From MGIIa-K1 sp964577145 (GTDB taxonomy: Archaea > Thermoplasmatota > Poseidoniia > Poseidoniales > Poseidoniaceae): a stretch of DNA of 64,000 bases. The stretch covers positions 1 to 64,000 of the forward strand of contig CAZNXM010000004.1 in the NCBI GenBank assembly GCA_964577145.1, in the 5' to 3' direction. Shown here piece after piece: positions 44,215 to 52,177 of the stretch; position 1 is the first letter of the stretch, and each line of letters starts with the position of its first letter. The position numbers and the translations under genes were made by a program. The notes below the pieces were generated by a model. It made no database searches and had not been told where the DNA came from. It saw only the letters and a program-made list of their open reading frames with translations.

Positions 44215-45078
44215 ATGAGCGACCTACACGGACTCGTGCTTGAGCCAATGCCCAACAATCTCGTCAACTACGGAACCACCACAAATGGTATCGCAGTTAT
44301 CGAATTAGCATCCAACTCTGCAGGTGCACCTCTCACTGATGGTGAAGTTGGACCAAATACATACACTCATGGAATGATGTGTGATATCGATACCGCTGTA
44401 ATTAAGGCACGATTTGATGACAATGTCACAGTCATCGTCATCACAGGTAATGGTCACAAGTTCTTTTCCGCAGGCGCTTCAATCCAGATGCTAAACAGTG
44501 TTACTCCAGGATTCAAGTACAATTTCTGTCTTCACGCAAACGAGACACTTTCTCGCTTCGAACAGACCTCCAAGTTGGTTATCTGTGCAATGAATGGTCA
44601 CGCTGTTGGTGGCGGTCTTGAGATCGCTATGGCTGCAGACATTCGTATCGCCCGCAAGAATTCCGGTAAGGTCGGACTTCCTGAGATCAACCTTGGAGTG
44701 CTTGCAGGTACCGGTGGTACTGCTCGCCTAACTCGTTTAATCGGTAAGGCAAAGGCGCTAGAGATGATGGTCACTGGCGAATTAATGTCTTTTGAAGATG
44801 CAAAGGATTGCAGCCTCATCAACCACATTTGGGAAGGTGATGCAGATGAGTTCCGCAGAGACATTCTAGATTGGGCTAGCCAATTCACCCTACCTAACAA
44901 GGCAACTAAGGCTGTTGGAAACATCAAGCGTTCTTGCCAGACCGGACCAGAGATTCCATTCGAGTACCACTTGGCACTCGAGCGTGAGTTGCAAGCTGCA
45001 CTCTTCGGAAGCAGCGATGCTAAGGAAGGCATTGCGGCATATGTTGAGAAGCGCGTACCTTCCTTCGAAGGTAACTGA
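44215..45078 (+). CDS. Enoyl-CoA hydratase/isomerase family protein
   Basis: Crotonase of 287 residues. FFSAGASIQMLN stands for the usual AGADL oxyanion loop, AVGGGLEIAMAADIRIA keeps the first Glu, and GLPEINLGVLAGTGGTARL the second. An N-terminal extension of about 25 residues precedes the core. The base composition of the second half is richer in C-ending codons than neighbours, which may reflect high expression. A hairpin lies directly after the stop, overlapping the end of the convergent zinc-knuckle gene. Confidence 0.9.
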   Translation: MSDLHGLVLEPMPNNLVNYGTTTNGIAVIELASNSAGAPLTDGEVGPNTYTHGMMCDIDTAVIKARFDDNVTVIVITGNGHKFFSAGASIQMLNSVTPGFKYNFCLHANETLSRFEQTSKLVICAMNGHAVGGGLEIAMAADIRIARKNSGKVGLPEINLGVLAGTGGTARLTRLIGKAKALEMMVTGELMSFEDAKDCSLINHIWEGDADEFRRDILDWASQFTLPNKATKAVGNIKRSCQTGPEIPFEYHLALERELQAALFGSSDAKEGIAAYVEKRVPSFEGN

Positions 45079-45084
45079 GTACCT

Positions 45085-45759
45085 TCAAAGCGGACAAGTC
45101 CGCTTATTGTGAGACATACTGTCACAAATTCCACAACGGCGGAGTGCTTTGTTACGTGAGTTTCGGGCGACCCTTGCTTTTGCTGCGAATGGATTCAGAT
45201 CCGGACAGGTTCTGAGGTTATGTCCAATCTGATTGCAGTTTGAACATAATCTTCTCCCACTTGAGCGGAGCCTTGCTACTCTGGCTTTCTCTGGATGTAG
45301 GGTATAGCAAGTCCTAGAGTTGTGGCCTGGTTTGTTGCAAGCTCCGCAACGCCGCTTCCCATCGGTTTGACGTGCCAAGGCCCTTTCTGGATTGATTTCA
45401 GGACAAGTTCTGGTATTATGGCCAGCAGCGAAACATTTCGAACAACGTCTTCGCCCATCGCGTCTTTGAATAAGAGGGCGATTTGGATTTAATACGGAGC
45501 ATGTCCTAGTGTTGTGTCCTCGGATTCCACAATAGGAACAAGTGCGTGAACCACGAGATGCTTTTCTGGCTGCGCGCTGAATCGCCTTCTTTGGGTATAG
45601 TTTCGGACAAGTTCGAGAATTGTGCCCACTCTCTTTACAATTCGCGCAAGCCCTGAGTTCCATCCCTCTTCGGGTTGAATAATATTTACCAGAATTAGTA
45701 AGAGGGCATGTTTTCTTATTATGGCCACTGGCGCCACAAGTGCTACATGTGCGCCTCAT
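45085..45759 (-). CDS. Seven-fold CCHC zinc-knuckle protein
   Basis: Protein of 224 residues made almost wholly of seven zinc knuckles of the form C-x2-C-x4-H-x4-C, for example CSTCGASGHNKKTC, CANCKESGHNSRTC and CGACNKPGHNSRTC, about 30 residues apart. The linkers are basic (RRxxxRxxSRN). Such knuckles bind single-stranded RNA or DNA in retroviral nucleocapsid and eukaryotic RNA-binding proteins; the GHNxRTCP form is like that at the N-terminus of plant MYB-related factors. No other domain is present. A TATA-like element (TATATTATATCC on the minus strand) stands about 30 bases before the ATG. Nucleic-acid binding is likely; the target is unknown. Confidence 0.88.
   Translation of the reverse strand: MRRTCSTCGASGHNKKTCPLTNSGKYYSTRRGMELRACANCKESGHNSRTCPKLYPKKAIQRAARKASRGSRTCSYCGIRGHNTRTCSVLNPNRPLIQRRDGRRRCSKCFAAGHNTRTCPEINPERALARQTDGKRRCGACNKPGHNSRTCYTLHPEKARVARLRSSGRRLCSNCNQIGHNLRTCPDLNPFAAKARVARNSRNKALRRCGICDSMSHNKRTCPL
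45088..45105. repeat. Hairpin at a convergent gene end
   Basis: AAGCGGAC and GTCCGCTT are perfectly complementary (8 bp) with AA between. It lies between the stop of the + crotonase gene and within the last codons of the minus zinc-knuckle gene. Confidence 0.68.
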
Positions 45760-45805
45760 AGCCCATAATACTGAGACTTGGATATAATATATCTCATCAT
45801 TATTT

Positions 45806-45839
45806 GAAGATTAATTAATTATTGAGATTATTAATCTTC
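45806..45839. promoter_or_regulatory. 10-bp inverted repeat in AT-rich divergent spacer
   Basis: GAAGATTAAT (45806-45815) and ATTAATCTTC (45830-45839) form a perfect inverted repeat with a 14-base spacer, between the divergent zinc-knuckle and aldolase genes. The surrounding 150 bases are very AT-rich. It looks like an operator or a bidirectional promoter element. Confidence 0.6.
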
Positions 45840-45909
45840 CAATATTGGCATATTTTTGATTATTTATTCGTCGATGCGTTGAAGTCCTCGACATGGGTGG
45901 GCGAGTCAC

Positions 45910-46836
45910 ATGGCCACCTACCATGTCCCCGCTGACGTGCCCGATGAGTTGATTGAGACTTTCATCGCCAATATGGATGCTGCAACTTGCGGCACTGGAA
46001 AGATGAACCTCTTTGCGTGTGATCAAAAGATTGAGCATCTAAATGATGACTTCTATGATGGCGGAGAAAAAATCCCACTGAGTTCTAATGACCCGGCACA
46101 TCTTTTCGAGATTGGTGCACGTTCTCATAAGCAAGGTACTATCGGAGTTTTGGCAGGACAACTTGGATTGATTTCTCAATATGCTAGAGATTTTCCTGAT
46201 GTGCCATACCTGGTAAAACTCAATTCGAAGTCCCACCTGATTGGTACTTCACAGCGAGACCCCGTTTCTCAGGCAATGTGGGATCTTGATGATGTTATGG
46301 CATTGGCTCATAATGGAATAAATGTCGTTGGTATCGGTTACACAATCTATCTCGGTTCTGAATTTGAACATGATATGCTTACTGAAGCCGCGAGTATGAT
46401 TCGCCAGGCCCACGAACTTGGAATGATTTCAGTTGTCTGGATGTATCCACGTGGAAAAGCGGTAACCGATGAGAAATCTCCACAATTAATCTCTGGGGCT
46501 GCAGGAGTAGCAGCCTGTATCGGTGCTGATTTCGCTAAGGTCAATTATCCAAGAGCATTTGATGGAATGACTCAGCCAGAGAGCCTGGCAATTGCTTGCG
46601 AAGCTGCTGGTCGAACCGGAATCATATGTTCTGGTGGAGGTTCATTGCCTCCTGAAGATTTCTTGAGCCGTCTACATGAGCAAATGAATATCTCAGGATG
46701 CAGAGGTGCTGCAACTGGGAGGAATATTCACCAGAAGACAACTGAGGATGCAGTTAGAATGTCCGCCGCTTGCAAAGCGATAATCTGTGATGGAGCAACT
46801 CTTGAAGAAGGATTGTCGATTTACAACGGACAGTAA
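45910..46836 (+). CDS. Archaeal-type class I fructose-bisphosphate aldolase (FbaB/DeoC fold)
   Basis: TIM-barrel aldolase of 308 residues using a Schiff-base lysine. FACDQKIEHLND near the N-terminus and the barrel segment ADFAKVNYPRAF with the likely catalytic Lys match archaeal class I FBP aldolases; SGGGSLPPEDFL and GAATGRNIHQ form the phosphate-binding end. It cleaves or makes fructose-1,6-bisphosphate; the GlpX phosphatase at 41 kb is the next step toward hexose. It is slightly longer than the usual ~270 residues. Paralogous activities (2-amino-3,7-dideoxy-heptulosonate synthase) share the fold and cannot be excluded. Confidence 0.85.
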   Translation: MATYHVPADVPDELIETFIANMDAATCGTGKMNLFACDQKIEHLNDDFYDGGEKIPLSSNDPAHLFEIGARSHKQGTIGVLAGQLGLISQYARDFPDVPYLVKLNSKSHLIGTSQRDPVSQAMWDLDDVMALAHNGINVVGIGYTIYLGSEFEHDMLTEAASMIRQAHELGMISVVWMYPRGKAVTDEKSPQLISGAAGVAACIGADFAKVNYPRAFDGMTQPESLAIACEAAGRTGIICSGGGSLPPEDFLSRLHEQMNISGCRGAATGRNIHQKTTEDAVRMSAACKAIICDGATLEEGLSIYNGQ

Positions 46837-46928
46837 TCATTGTACCATTCCACAAGATGTGCAGAACCCACCAACTACTAGCCCTCCGCAAAATATGCAG
46901 AGGCCTTCACTGGTGCAAGTAATGGATT

Positions 46929-47258
46929 TCATGAACGGCGGATTAGATCAGACGAGGTCTGAATTTGTCCATTGATGTCGAGGAGCAGTGGTTGTCCTTC
47001 TTCCCAGTCAGGGCAGTTGTCTGAAACCCAGATTCGTGTAGCCCATTCGCAAATGTCATATCCGCCAGATAGGATTCCGGAGCGCTTGATGTATCCGACC
47101 TTGACAATATCTTTGTCTTTAGAGAGAACATTGCCTAGTTGTTGGCTAGTTGTACCATGGCGCATGGTACTATTGATGTGCTCCAAAATCTCAGCTGTAT
47201 TGCGCGGACGCTCAGCTAGGAATTTCTTGATTTTTTCTCGAATGCGTACTGTTTTCAT
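46929..47258 (-). CDS. Winged-helix DNA-binding protein
   Basis: Small basic protein of 109 residues. The N-terminal half reads as a winged helix (IREKIKKFLAERPRNTAEILEHI then TTSQQLGNVLSKDKDIVKVGYI). The second half is a short beta-rich domain with two Cys. The start is taken at the second of two ATGs (47258), with GGAGGAG 5 bases upstream. It is divergent from the 768-residue wHTH gene at 47524, and the spacer holds repeated motifs. Confidence 0.72.
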   Translation of the reverse strand: MKTVRIREKIKKFLAERPRNTAEILEHINSTMRHGTTSQQLGNVLSKDKDIVKVGYIKRSGILSGGYDICEWATRIWVSDNCPDWEEGQPLLLDINGQIQTSSDLIRRS

Positions 47259-47309
47259 CATCTCTCCTCCTGTCATTTTGGCTCCCATATACTCTGCCAT
47301 GGTTGCCGT

Positions 47310-47466
47310 TGGAACCGAGGAGCGAAGCAGCCCATATAACCATTATCCCGACAGAGGGGTTCCAAGTTACATTAAGACCCCCCAAAATGTAGCAAAGATA
47401 GCGGTTTAATTCTGGAACCGAGTTTAGTAAGTTGTTCTCCACTGGAAATGTGTAACTAAATGTAAC
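47310..47466. promoter_or_regulatory. Repeat-rich spacer between divergent regulator genes
   Basis: TGGAACCGAG occurs directly repeated at 47310-47319 and 47413-47422, and GGTTCCA, its inverted core, at 47358-47364. GTTACATT at 47366-47373 is matched in reverse complement by AATGTAAC at 47459-47466, and TGTAAC recurs at 47451-47456. Spaced inverted and direct motifs between two helix-turn-helix genes suggest binding sites for one or both products. Confidence 0.5.
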
Positions 47467-47523
47467 AACCAAATAGATAGTAAGTGAAAATATTGATATG
47501 CAGGGCGCTAGTGGAGTAAATTG

Positions 47524-49830
47524 GTGACAATGGTGTCTGGGACTCGTATTCGTTCAATTCATCAGAGGAGGATCCTCGATTGGTTAGCGGACGGAGGAGG
47601 CACTGTTTCAGAAGTTTCTAATGCACTATCGATGCGAATGCCACATGCTTCAGCCGCATTGAAAAAGTTGAGGGAATCGGGCGACGTCGTACGTGACGAC
47701 CTAAATATTCGAGGCTCGAGATTGCGTCTTTCATCACAAGGCCTGGCTAGACTTGAGTCCGATGGACTCGATCGTCTAGAGGCGTCAGTTCGCTGGCCCC
47801 CACCTCCCGGAGCGGCCGGAATTGTTCTTGCGAGAGATGGCTCTATGCTGTTACTTGGTTATGCATCAAAGCCTCAAGGACCCTTGATTGGGCTCCCAGA
47901 TAGACCAATGGACGATGATTCTGGAGTGGTCGAAAATTCCAATGGAAACAAAGGGGGCGGGGAGTATTGGCGTTGGGGCGTCATCAGAGGAGATGGCCCT
48001 GTTTGGTGGGATTTAGAAAATGGACGCCGTGCAGAAGCTCCCGAAGACACCTCTCCCTTGACCTTGGCAGCGTGGATGGAGCGACCAAAAATAATGGGTG
48101 TTGTCAGAGTTCGTCTCTTAGATGATACGAGAGAATGGCCCTTAGGTGTAGGAAGTTGGTTCTCTTCTCTACCTCAAGGAATTTGGCCAGACTTACCTCA
48201 GCAATTATGCGATGGCGATGTAGCATTTGGCCGAGCGGGTAATTCCGGTCCTTTAGTAAGGCCGAGGGATGGAGTTCATGCATTATTGGGCAAAAGAGAT
48301 GATCAAGCTCTCGTGTTAAGAGCGGTAGCAAAAGGTGCATTGTGTATTGCAGATTTCGATTTGCTTGGGCGTGAAGGTGCCCCTATAGCATTTGCAATTC
48401 TCAAGTATTGGCTTCGAGAAGTCCATCCCCGCCTTTCTAATGAGACAATTTCAGAGAGAATGGCCAAGATAAAGTCAGACCTCATCGAGGGAATATCTAC
48501 AGCGTCAACTCGTCGTTTATTAGCCGACTTCCCCGGCAGAGAATGGGCCGAAGAAGGTGTAATGGATACACGTTCACTCTCACTAAGAGCAGCACGCGCA
48601 ATGTTGGCTTATGCTCTAGAGTCATCCAATCAACCGATTGTTGTCCATTGGCGCTGGCCTATTGAACGAGGTGTATTGGACCAACTCGTATCAGATAGCC
48701 GTTGCCGAATGGTAATCTGTGAGGGGACTGCACTTGAATTGCCAATGCGCTTGACATCGATGGGGGTCCATGGAAAGTTCAACCTAGAATTACCAGATAG
48801 AGTACAGATTCCAGTAAGTCTTGATGGAGATCTCTCTAGTGAGATGCCAGAGAATTGGGAAATGCCTGCAAATCCATCCGAAATAGTGCGAGGGGATTTG
48901 ACCCCTCCGAGAAGTAAACCCCTCAATCAAAGAGAAGCGATGTGGGTTGCTTGCAACCTTACTTCAGATGGTAATGATACTTGGGCTGACATGGTAGAGG
49001 AGGAATATCCGCTTGCTGCATGGATTGCTACTTCACCTGAACAGAGAGGTTCGAGATGGAGGCGTATTTCCAAAAAGATTGATTCGATTTGGGCTAGCCT
49101 TGCAAATCTAGAATCTTTTGATATTGAACAATTATGTGATTTAGCTCTTGATAATACTGATGCATATGAATCACTTGTGGAGCGAGTTCGCTCTAGTCCG
49201 ATGATAATGCTTGATCAAGTACACCTCATTCCTCATCCTGCAATGGCTAGTGCGTTATTATCTTCTACACATTGGCTTTCAGCATCCACAATGGAGTCAG
49301 TAGATGTTGCTTGTTCAGCATTTCTTGAAGACCCCATTGATATCGATGGAGTAATGATGGCATGTTGGGATTCAGAACTCAAAGAGAAGGTTGCTTTAGC
49401 ATGCCCTCATCACCATGCGCTTTCAGTTGGAGTACAAGACAGAGATGCGATTATGGGAATAATTACTGCTGTTAATCATTCACTATGGAAAGAGAATGCT
49501 CTGGAATGGGTCCGCTTATTTCTCTCTTCATCTCAAGGAAGAACGATGCTAAGCGAACTGGAGATACCATGGGCTGTATTATTATGTGATTCTGTACTAT
49601 TGAGCGAGGACCTGAAATTAACTCATCACATGAAGAGTGGGCCTGGTCACGACTCATTGCTGGATGTACTCGATGCATTAGATGCTAGAGAAAGAGGAAT
49701 TGCACCACCAAAAGGTAGAACTCATCCAATGGTGGGTTGGCTATTCCAAACAACTGTACCTCATGTCCCAATTCATTGTGAAGGCAACATGGAGATACAC
49801 ATTGCTCTACACCGACGCCTTCATGCATGA
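47524..49830 (+). CDS. Large protein with N-terminal winged helix, unknown C-terminal region
   Basis: Protein of about 768 residues. The first ~80 residues are a MarR/ArsR-like winged helix: RILDWLADGGGTVSEVSNALS, then AALKKLRESGDVVRDD and a wing. The remaining ~680 residues match nothing I recognise; they are globular, with Trp-rich stretches (GGGEYWRWGVIRGDGPVWW at about 146-164) and a segment REWPLGVGSWFSSLP. GTG 47524 has GGAG 8 bases upstream; ATG 47530 and TTG 47521 are alternatives. A transcription factor with a large sensor or enzyme-like domain, or a DNA-processing protein, are both possible. A structured non-coding stretch follows directly. Confidence 0.72.
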   Translation: MTMVSGTRIRSIHQRRILDWLADGGGTVSEVSNALSMRMPHASAALKKLRESGDVVRDDLNIRGSRLRLSSQGLARLESDGLDRLEASVRWPPPPGAAGIVLARDGSMLLLGYASKPQGPLIGLPDRPMDDDSGVVENSNGNKGGGEYWRWGVIRGDGPVWWDLENGRRAEAPEDTSPLTLAAWMERPKIMGVVRVRLLDDTREWPLGVGSWFSSLPQGIWPDLPQQLCDGDVAFGRAGNSGPLVRPRDGVHALLGKRDDQALVLRAVAKGALCIADFDLLGREGAPIAFAILKYWLREVHPRLSNETISERMAKIKSDLIEGISTASTRRLLADFPGREWAEEGVMDTRSLSLRAARAMLAYALESSNQPIVVHWRWPIERGVLDQLVSDSRCRMVICEGTALELPMRLTSMGVHGKFNLELPDRVQIPVSLDGDLSSEMPENWEMPANPSEIVRGDLTPPRSKPLNQREAMWVACNLTSDGNDTWADMVEEEYPLAAWIATSPEQRGSRWRRISKKIDSIWASLANLESFDIEQLCDLALDNTDAYESLVERVRSSPMIMLDQVHLIPHPAMASALLSSTHWLSASTMESVDVACSAFLEDPIDIDGVMMACWDSELKEKVALACPHHHALSVGVQDRDAIMGIITAVNHSLWKENALEWVRLFLSSSQGRTMLSELEIPWAVLLCDSVLLSEDLKLTHHMKSGPGHDSLLDVLDALDARERGIAPPKGRTHPMVGWLFQTTVPHVPIHCEGNMEIHIALHRRLHA

Positions 49831-50156
49831 GAGGCCGGTCGCGTAGTTTGGCTGCACATGCAACATCGGCTGGAGGGCGTGCTGCCCGATGAAAGCCGAT
49901 ACCAATGATGCGGCCATGTGCCATCGACGAAGACCAGGGTGACCTTCGGGTATGACCTCTGATGCAAACCGATGGACTATGTGGTCGGTAATGGGTCCTC
50001 GCCGGACGAAAGGATGAGTGTGAGACAACCAATCGGCCGCACAGACGCCCTGACCCTGGGTCAAGCCTCCGAGGAGACGATGATAGGGGCTGTTACGGGT
50101 CGGGGCACAGCTTCTCTAACAATACCTTCAACTGTTGTCGAAGTACAGTATACTAC
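49831..50156 (+). ncRNA. Candidate structured non-coding RNA, gene-free 326 bases
   Basis: No convincing protein gene lies here, and the G+C content is visibly higher than around it. Several long-range complementarities nest: AGGGCGT 49874-49880 with ACGCCCT 50045-50051; TGCGGCC 49909-49915 with GGCCGCA 50035-50041; CCATCG 49921-49926 with CGATGG 49970-49975. Local hairpins are ATCGGCT/AGCCGAT (49865-49871/49894-49900), ACC-TTCG-GGT (49942-49951), TGACC-CTG-GGTCA and GCTGT/ACAGC (50089/50107). The C(TTCG)G tetraloop favours the + strand. Length suits RNase P RNA or SRP RNA, but the universal GAGGAAAGTCC / ACAGAA or GGAA-AGCA signatures were not found; GCAAACC..GATGG and GGTAATGGGT only faintly recall RNase P. 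Confidence 0.45.
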
Positions 50157-51143
50157 ATGGTGAGGTTAGGGCGTTGCCTAGTCGGCGGTACTTTTGACCG
50201 ATTTCATGCCGGCCATATCGCACTATTAGAAGCGGCTCTTGCCGAAGCCGAACTTGTTGAAGTTTGGATCGCAGGAGATGAAATGTCTGCAAGTAAATCT
50301 CCATTGATACAGTCTTTCGATGAGCGAAGAGGAGCAATTCTCGATTGGTGTGGTGAGAGAATTTCAACTCATGAACTCAAAGATGAATTGGGACCTGCAC
50401 CACATAGAGCAGATTGCGATTCGATAATCTGCACACCTGAAACATTACCCAATTGCAATTCAATAAATGAAAAGAGATTACATGCAGGCCTAATTCCTTT
50501 GGAAATCATTGAGGCCGAACATGTTCTAGATGAAACTGGAAGTATTATCTCTAGTACAAGAATTCGAGCTGGGATAATCGATAGGGATGGAAAGGCGTGG
50601 TTGGCCAATAAGGATAGAGAAGTTACTCATTATTTCCAACCAGCACTCGATTCTGAATTGAAAGAAGCGATGGGAGATTTGCATCTTGGCCCAGAGAATG
50701 CACCTGAAGTGGCAATGTCGTCGGCGATTGAAGATTTGACTTTTGGAATACTGGTGTCTGTAGGAGACGTATGTACCGCTACATTGCTCGATATGGACAT
50801 CATTCCTGACATCGCTTTAGTTGATGGATTCACAAAGAGAACCGAATTGGAAGATAAAGTGGACCTTTCACCATTCGATGTTCTAATCGATGCGAATAAT
50901 CCGCCGGGACAAATTACCCCTTCTCTAATTGATTCTATCGAAGCAGCATTGCACAATGACCAAACCACATGTATTGAAGTGTCAGGAGAGGAAGACCTTG
51001 CTCCAATCATTATTCACCTTCTCGCACCACTTGGAACTAATGTAGTATATGGGCAACCCGGAAAAGGGGTGGTCATACGTCATACCGATAATCAAGCTAA
51101 GCAGGAATGCCGTTCGATACTTGATCGCTTTGAGGTGAGATAA
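50157..51143 (+). CDS. Fused phosphopantetheine adenylyltransferase / DUF359 dephospho-CoA kinase
   Basis: Bifunctional 328-residue protein for the last two steps of CoA synthesis. Residues ~1-150 are a nucleotidyltransferase of the archaeal PPAT type: GGTFDRFHAGH carries the HxGH-like site and ISSTRIRAG the ISSTxxR site. Residues ~170-328 are the DUF359 GTP-dependent dephospho-CoA kinase: VSVGDVCTATLL, PDIALVDGFTKR, DANNPPGQIT, SGEEDLAP and VVYGQPGKGVV. Its ATG follows the structured RNA-like stretch, and its TAA overlaps the ATG of the glycosyltransferase. Fusion would let dephospho-CoA pass directly between sites. Confidence 0.9.
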   Translation: MVRLGRCLVGGTFDRFHAGHIALLEAALAEAELVEVWIAGDEMSASKSPLIQSFDERRGAILDWCGERISTHELKDELGPAPHRADCDSIICTPETLPNCNSINEKRLHAGLIPLEIIEAEHVLDETGSIISSTRIRAGIIDRDGKAWLANKDREVTHYFQPALDSELKEAMGDLHLGPENAPEVAMSSAIEDLTFGILVSVGDVCTATLLDMDIIPDIALVDGFTKRTELEDKVDLSPFDVLIDANNPPGQITPSLIDSIEAALHNDQTTCIEVSGEEDLAPIIIHLLAPLGTNVVYGQPGKGVVIRHTDNQAKQECRSILDRFEVR

Positions 51144-52177
51144 TGACTCTAGTTTCAATCACCGTTTGCGTCAGAAATAGCAATGATTGGATTGATGATT
51201 GTATGGAATCATTGGTTAACCAAACCCACCGTCCACTAGAGATTATTATTGTCGATGATGGTTCAAATGATGGTTCAACAGAGAAGGTAAAAAAATGGGG
51301 AGAGGAAGAATTTGTTACTGCAATTACTCAGAAAGCATTGGGGTTATCTGCAGGTAGAATGGCTGCACTTGAAGTAGCGCGTGGAGAATGGGTTGCAATT
51401 ACCGACATCGATGTTCGGCCCGAACCGGATTGGATTGAACAATTACTCTTGGCTTCCCCTTCACAAGAGGAAGAAGAGGTCGTTGCAGTAACTGGTAGAA
51501 CTGTATTCGGTCAGTCAAATGATGTGGTCTCAATTATCAGATCGATTGAAATCCAAGCAAAATATCGTTCTAGGCCCAGAAGAACAAGTCTCGCAAATGG
51601 TCCATGTTCAATGTTCAACAGGGAGAAATTACTCGAGGTAGGGGGATTTAATCCAACTTGGTATCATGCTGAAGACATGGAGGTATCTTTGAAGTTAATA
51701 GCTGAAGGAGGGGTAATCATCTATGCTCCTGACGCTGTTGTCAACCATATTCCTGAAACCGGGCTCACTCGATTCCTTAGCAAGAGAAAAAGAGATTCAA
51801 GAGCTCACGTCAGGATTGTACGAAATTATTCAGCGCGTAATCGAAGAGGTTTAGGTTTTGATTTCATAGGTTCCTCGTGGATTATTCTCGCACTATTACC
51901 AGCATGTCTCTCAATGATTGCTGGCTTTGTATTATTATTGAAAGATGGATACGATTTCGGCAATATGAAAAATGAGTTTATCACATTTGGTGAACCCGTT
52001 TGGCTATTATTGCCAATTCTGATTTGGTTGATTCTCTCCTTGCGTACAACATTATTCATTGCGGCTAAAAAGAGCCCGCTCAAAGCCCCATTGATATTCA
52101 TAGCGTGGTCGTTAGCACTATGGCTAGGAATCATTCTTGGTTACCTTGACGCCCTATTCGGGCGTAATGGGCACTGA
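51143..52177 (+). CDS. Family 2 glycosyltransferase with C-terminal membrane helices
   Basis: GT-A fold glycosyltransferase of 344 residues. ISVxVCVRNSND-type opening (ITVCVRNSNDWIDDC), EIIIVDDGSNDGS, the DxD-like ITDIDVRPEPDW, and GGFNPTWYHAEDMEVSLKL with the acid/base region show the family. Three helices after residue 245 hold it on the membrane, catalytic domain inside. Likely in glycan or glycolipid synthesis. Start and the previous stop overlap by one base (TAATG), coupling it to the CoA gene although no shared pathway is evident. Confidence 0.9.
   Translation: MTLVSITVCVRNSNDWIDDCMESLVNQTHRPLEIIIVDDGSNDGSTEKVKKWGEEEFVTAITQKALGLSAGRMAALEVARGEWVAITDIDVRPEPDWIEQLLLASPSQEEEEVVAVTGRTVFGQSNDVVSIIRSIEIQAKYRSRPRRTSLANGPCSMFNREKLLEVGGFNPTWYHAEDMEVSLKLIAEGGVIIYAPDAVVNHIPETGLTRFLSKRKRDSRAHVRIVRNYSARNRRGLGFDFIGSSWIILALLPACLSMIAGFVLLLKDGYDFGNMKNEFITFGEPVWLLLPILIWLILSLRTTLFIAAKKSPLKAPLIFIAWSLALWLGIILGYLDALFGRNGH

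Noticed and set aside
49685..50064. Two minus-strand frames over the structured stretch
   Set aside because: They read through the end of the wHTH gene or through strong hairpins, are rich in His/Cys/Arg by composition, and resemble no family.
49831..50156. Firm call as RNase P RNA or SRP RNA
   Set aside because: The universally conserved strings of both RNAs were searched by eye on both strands and not found; only faint similarity in the GCAAACC..GATGG part.
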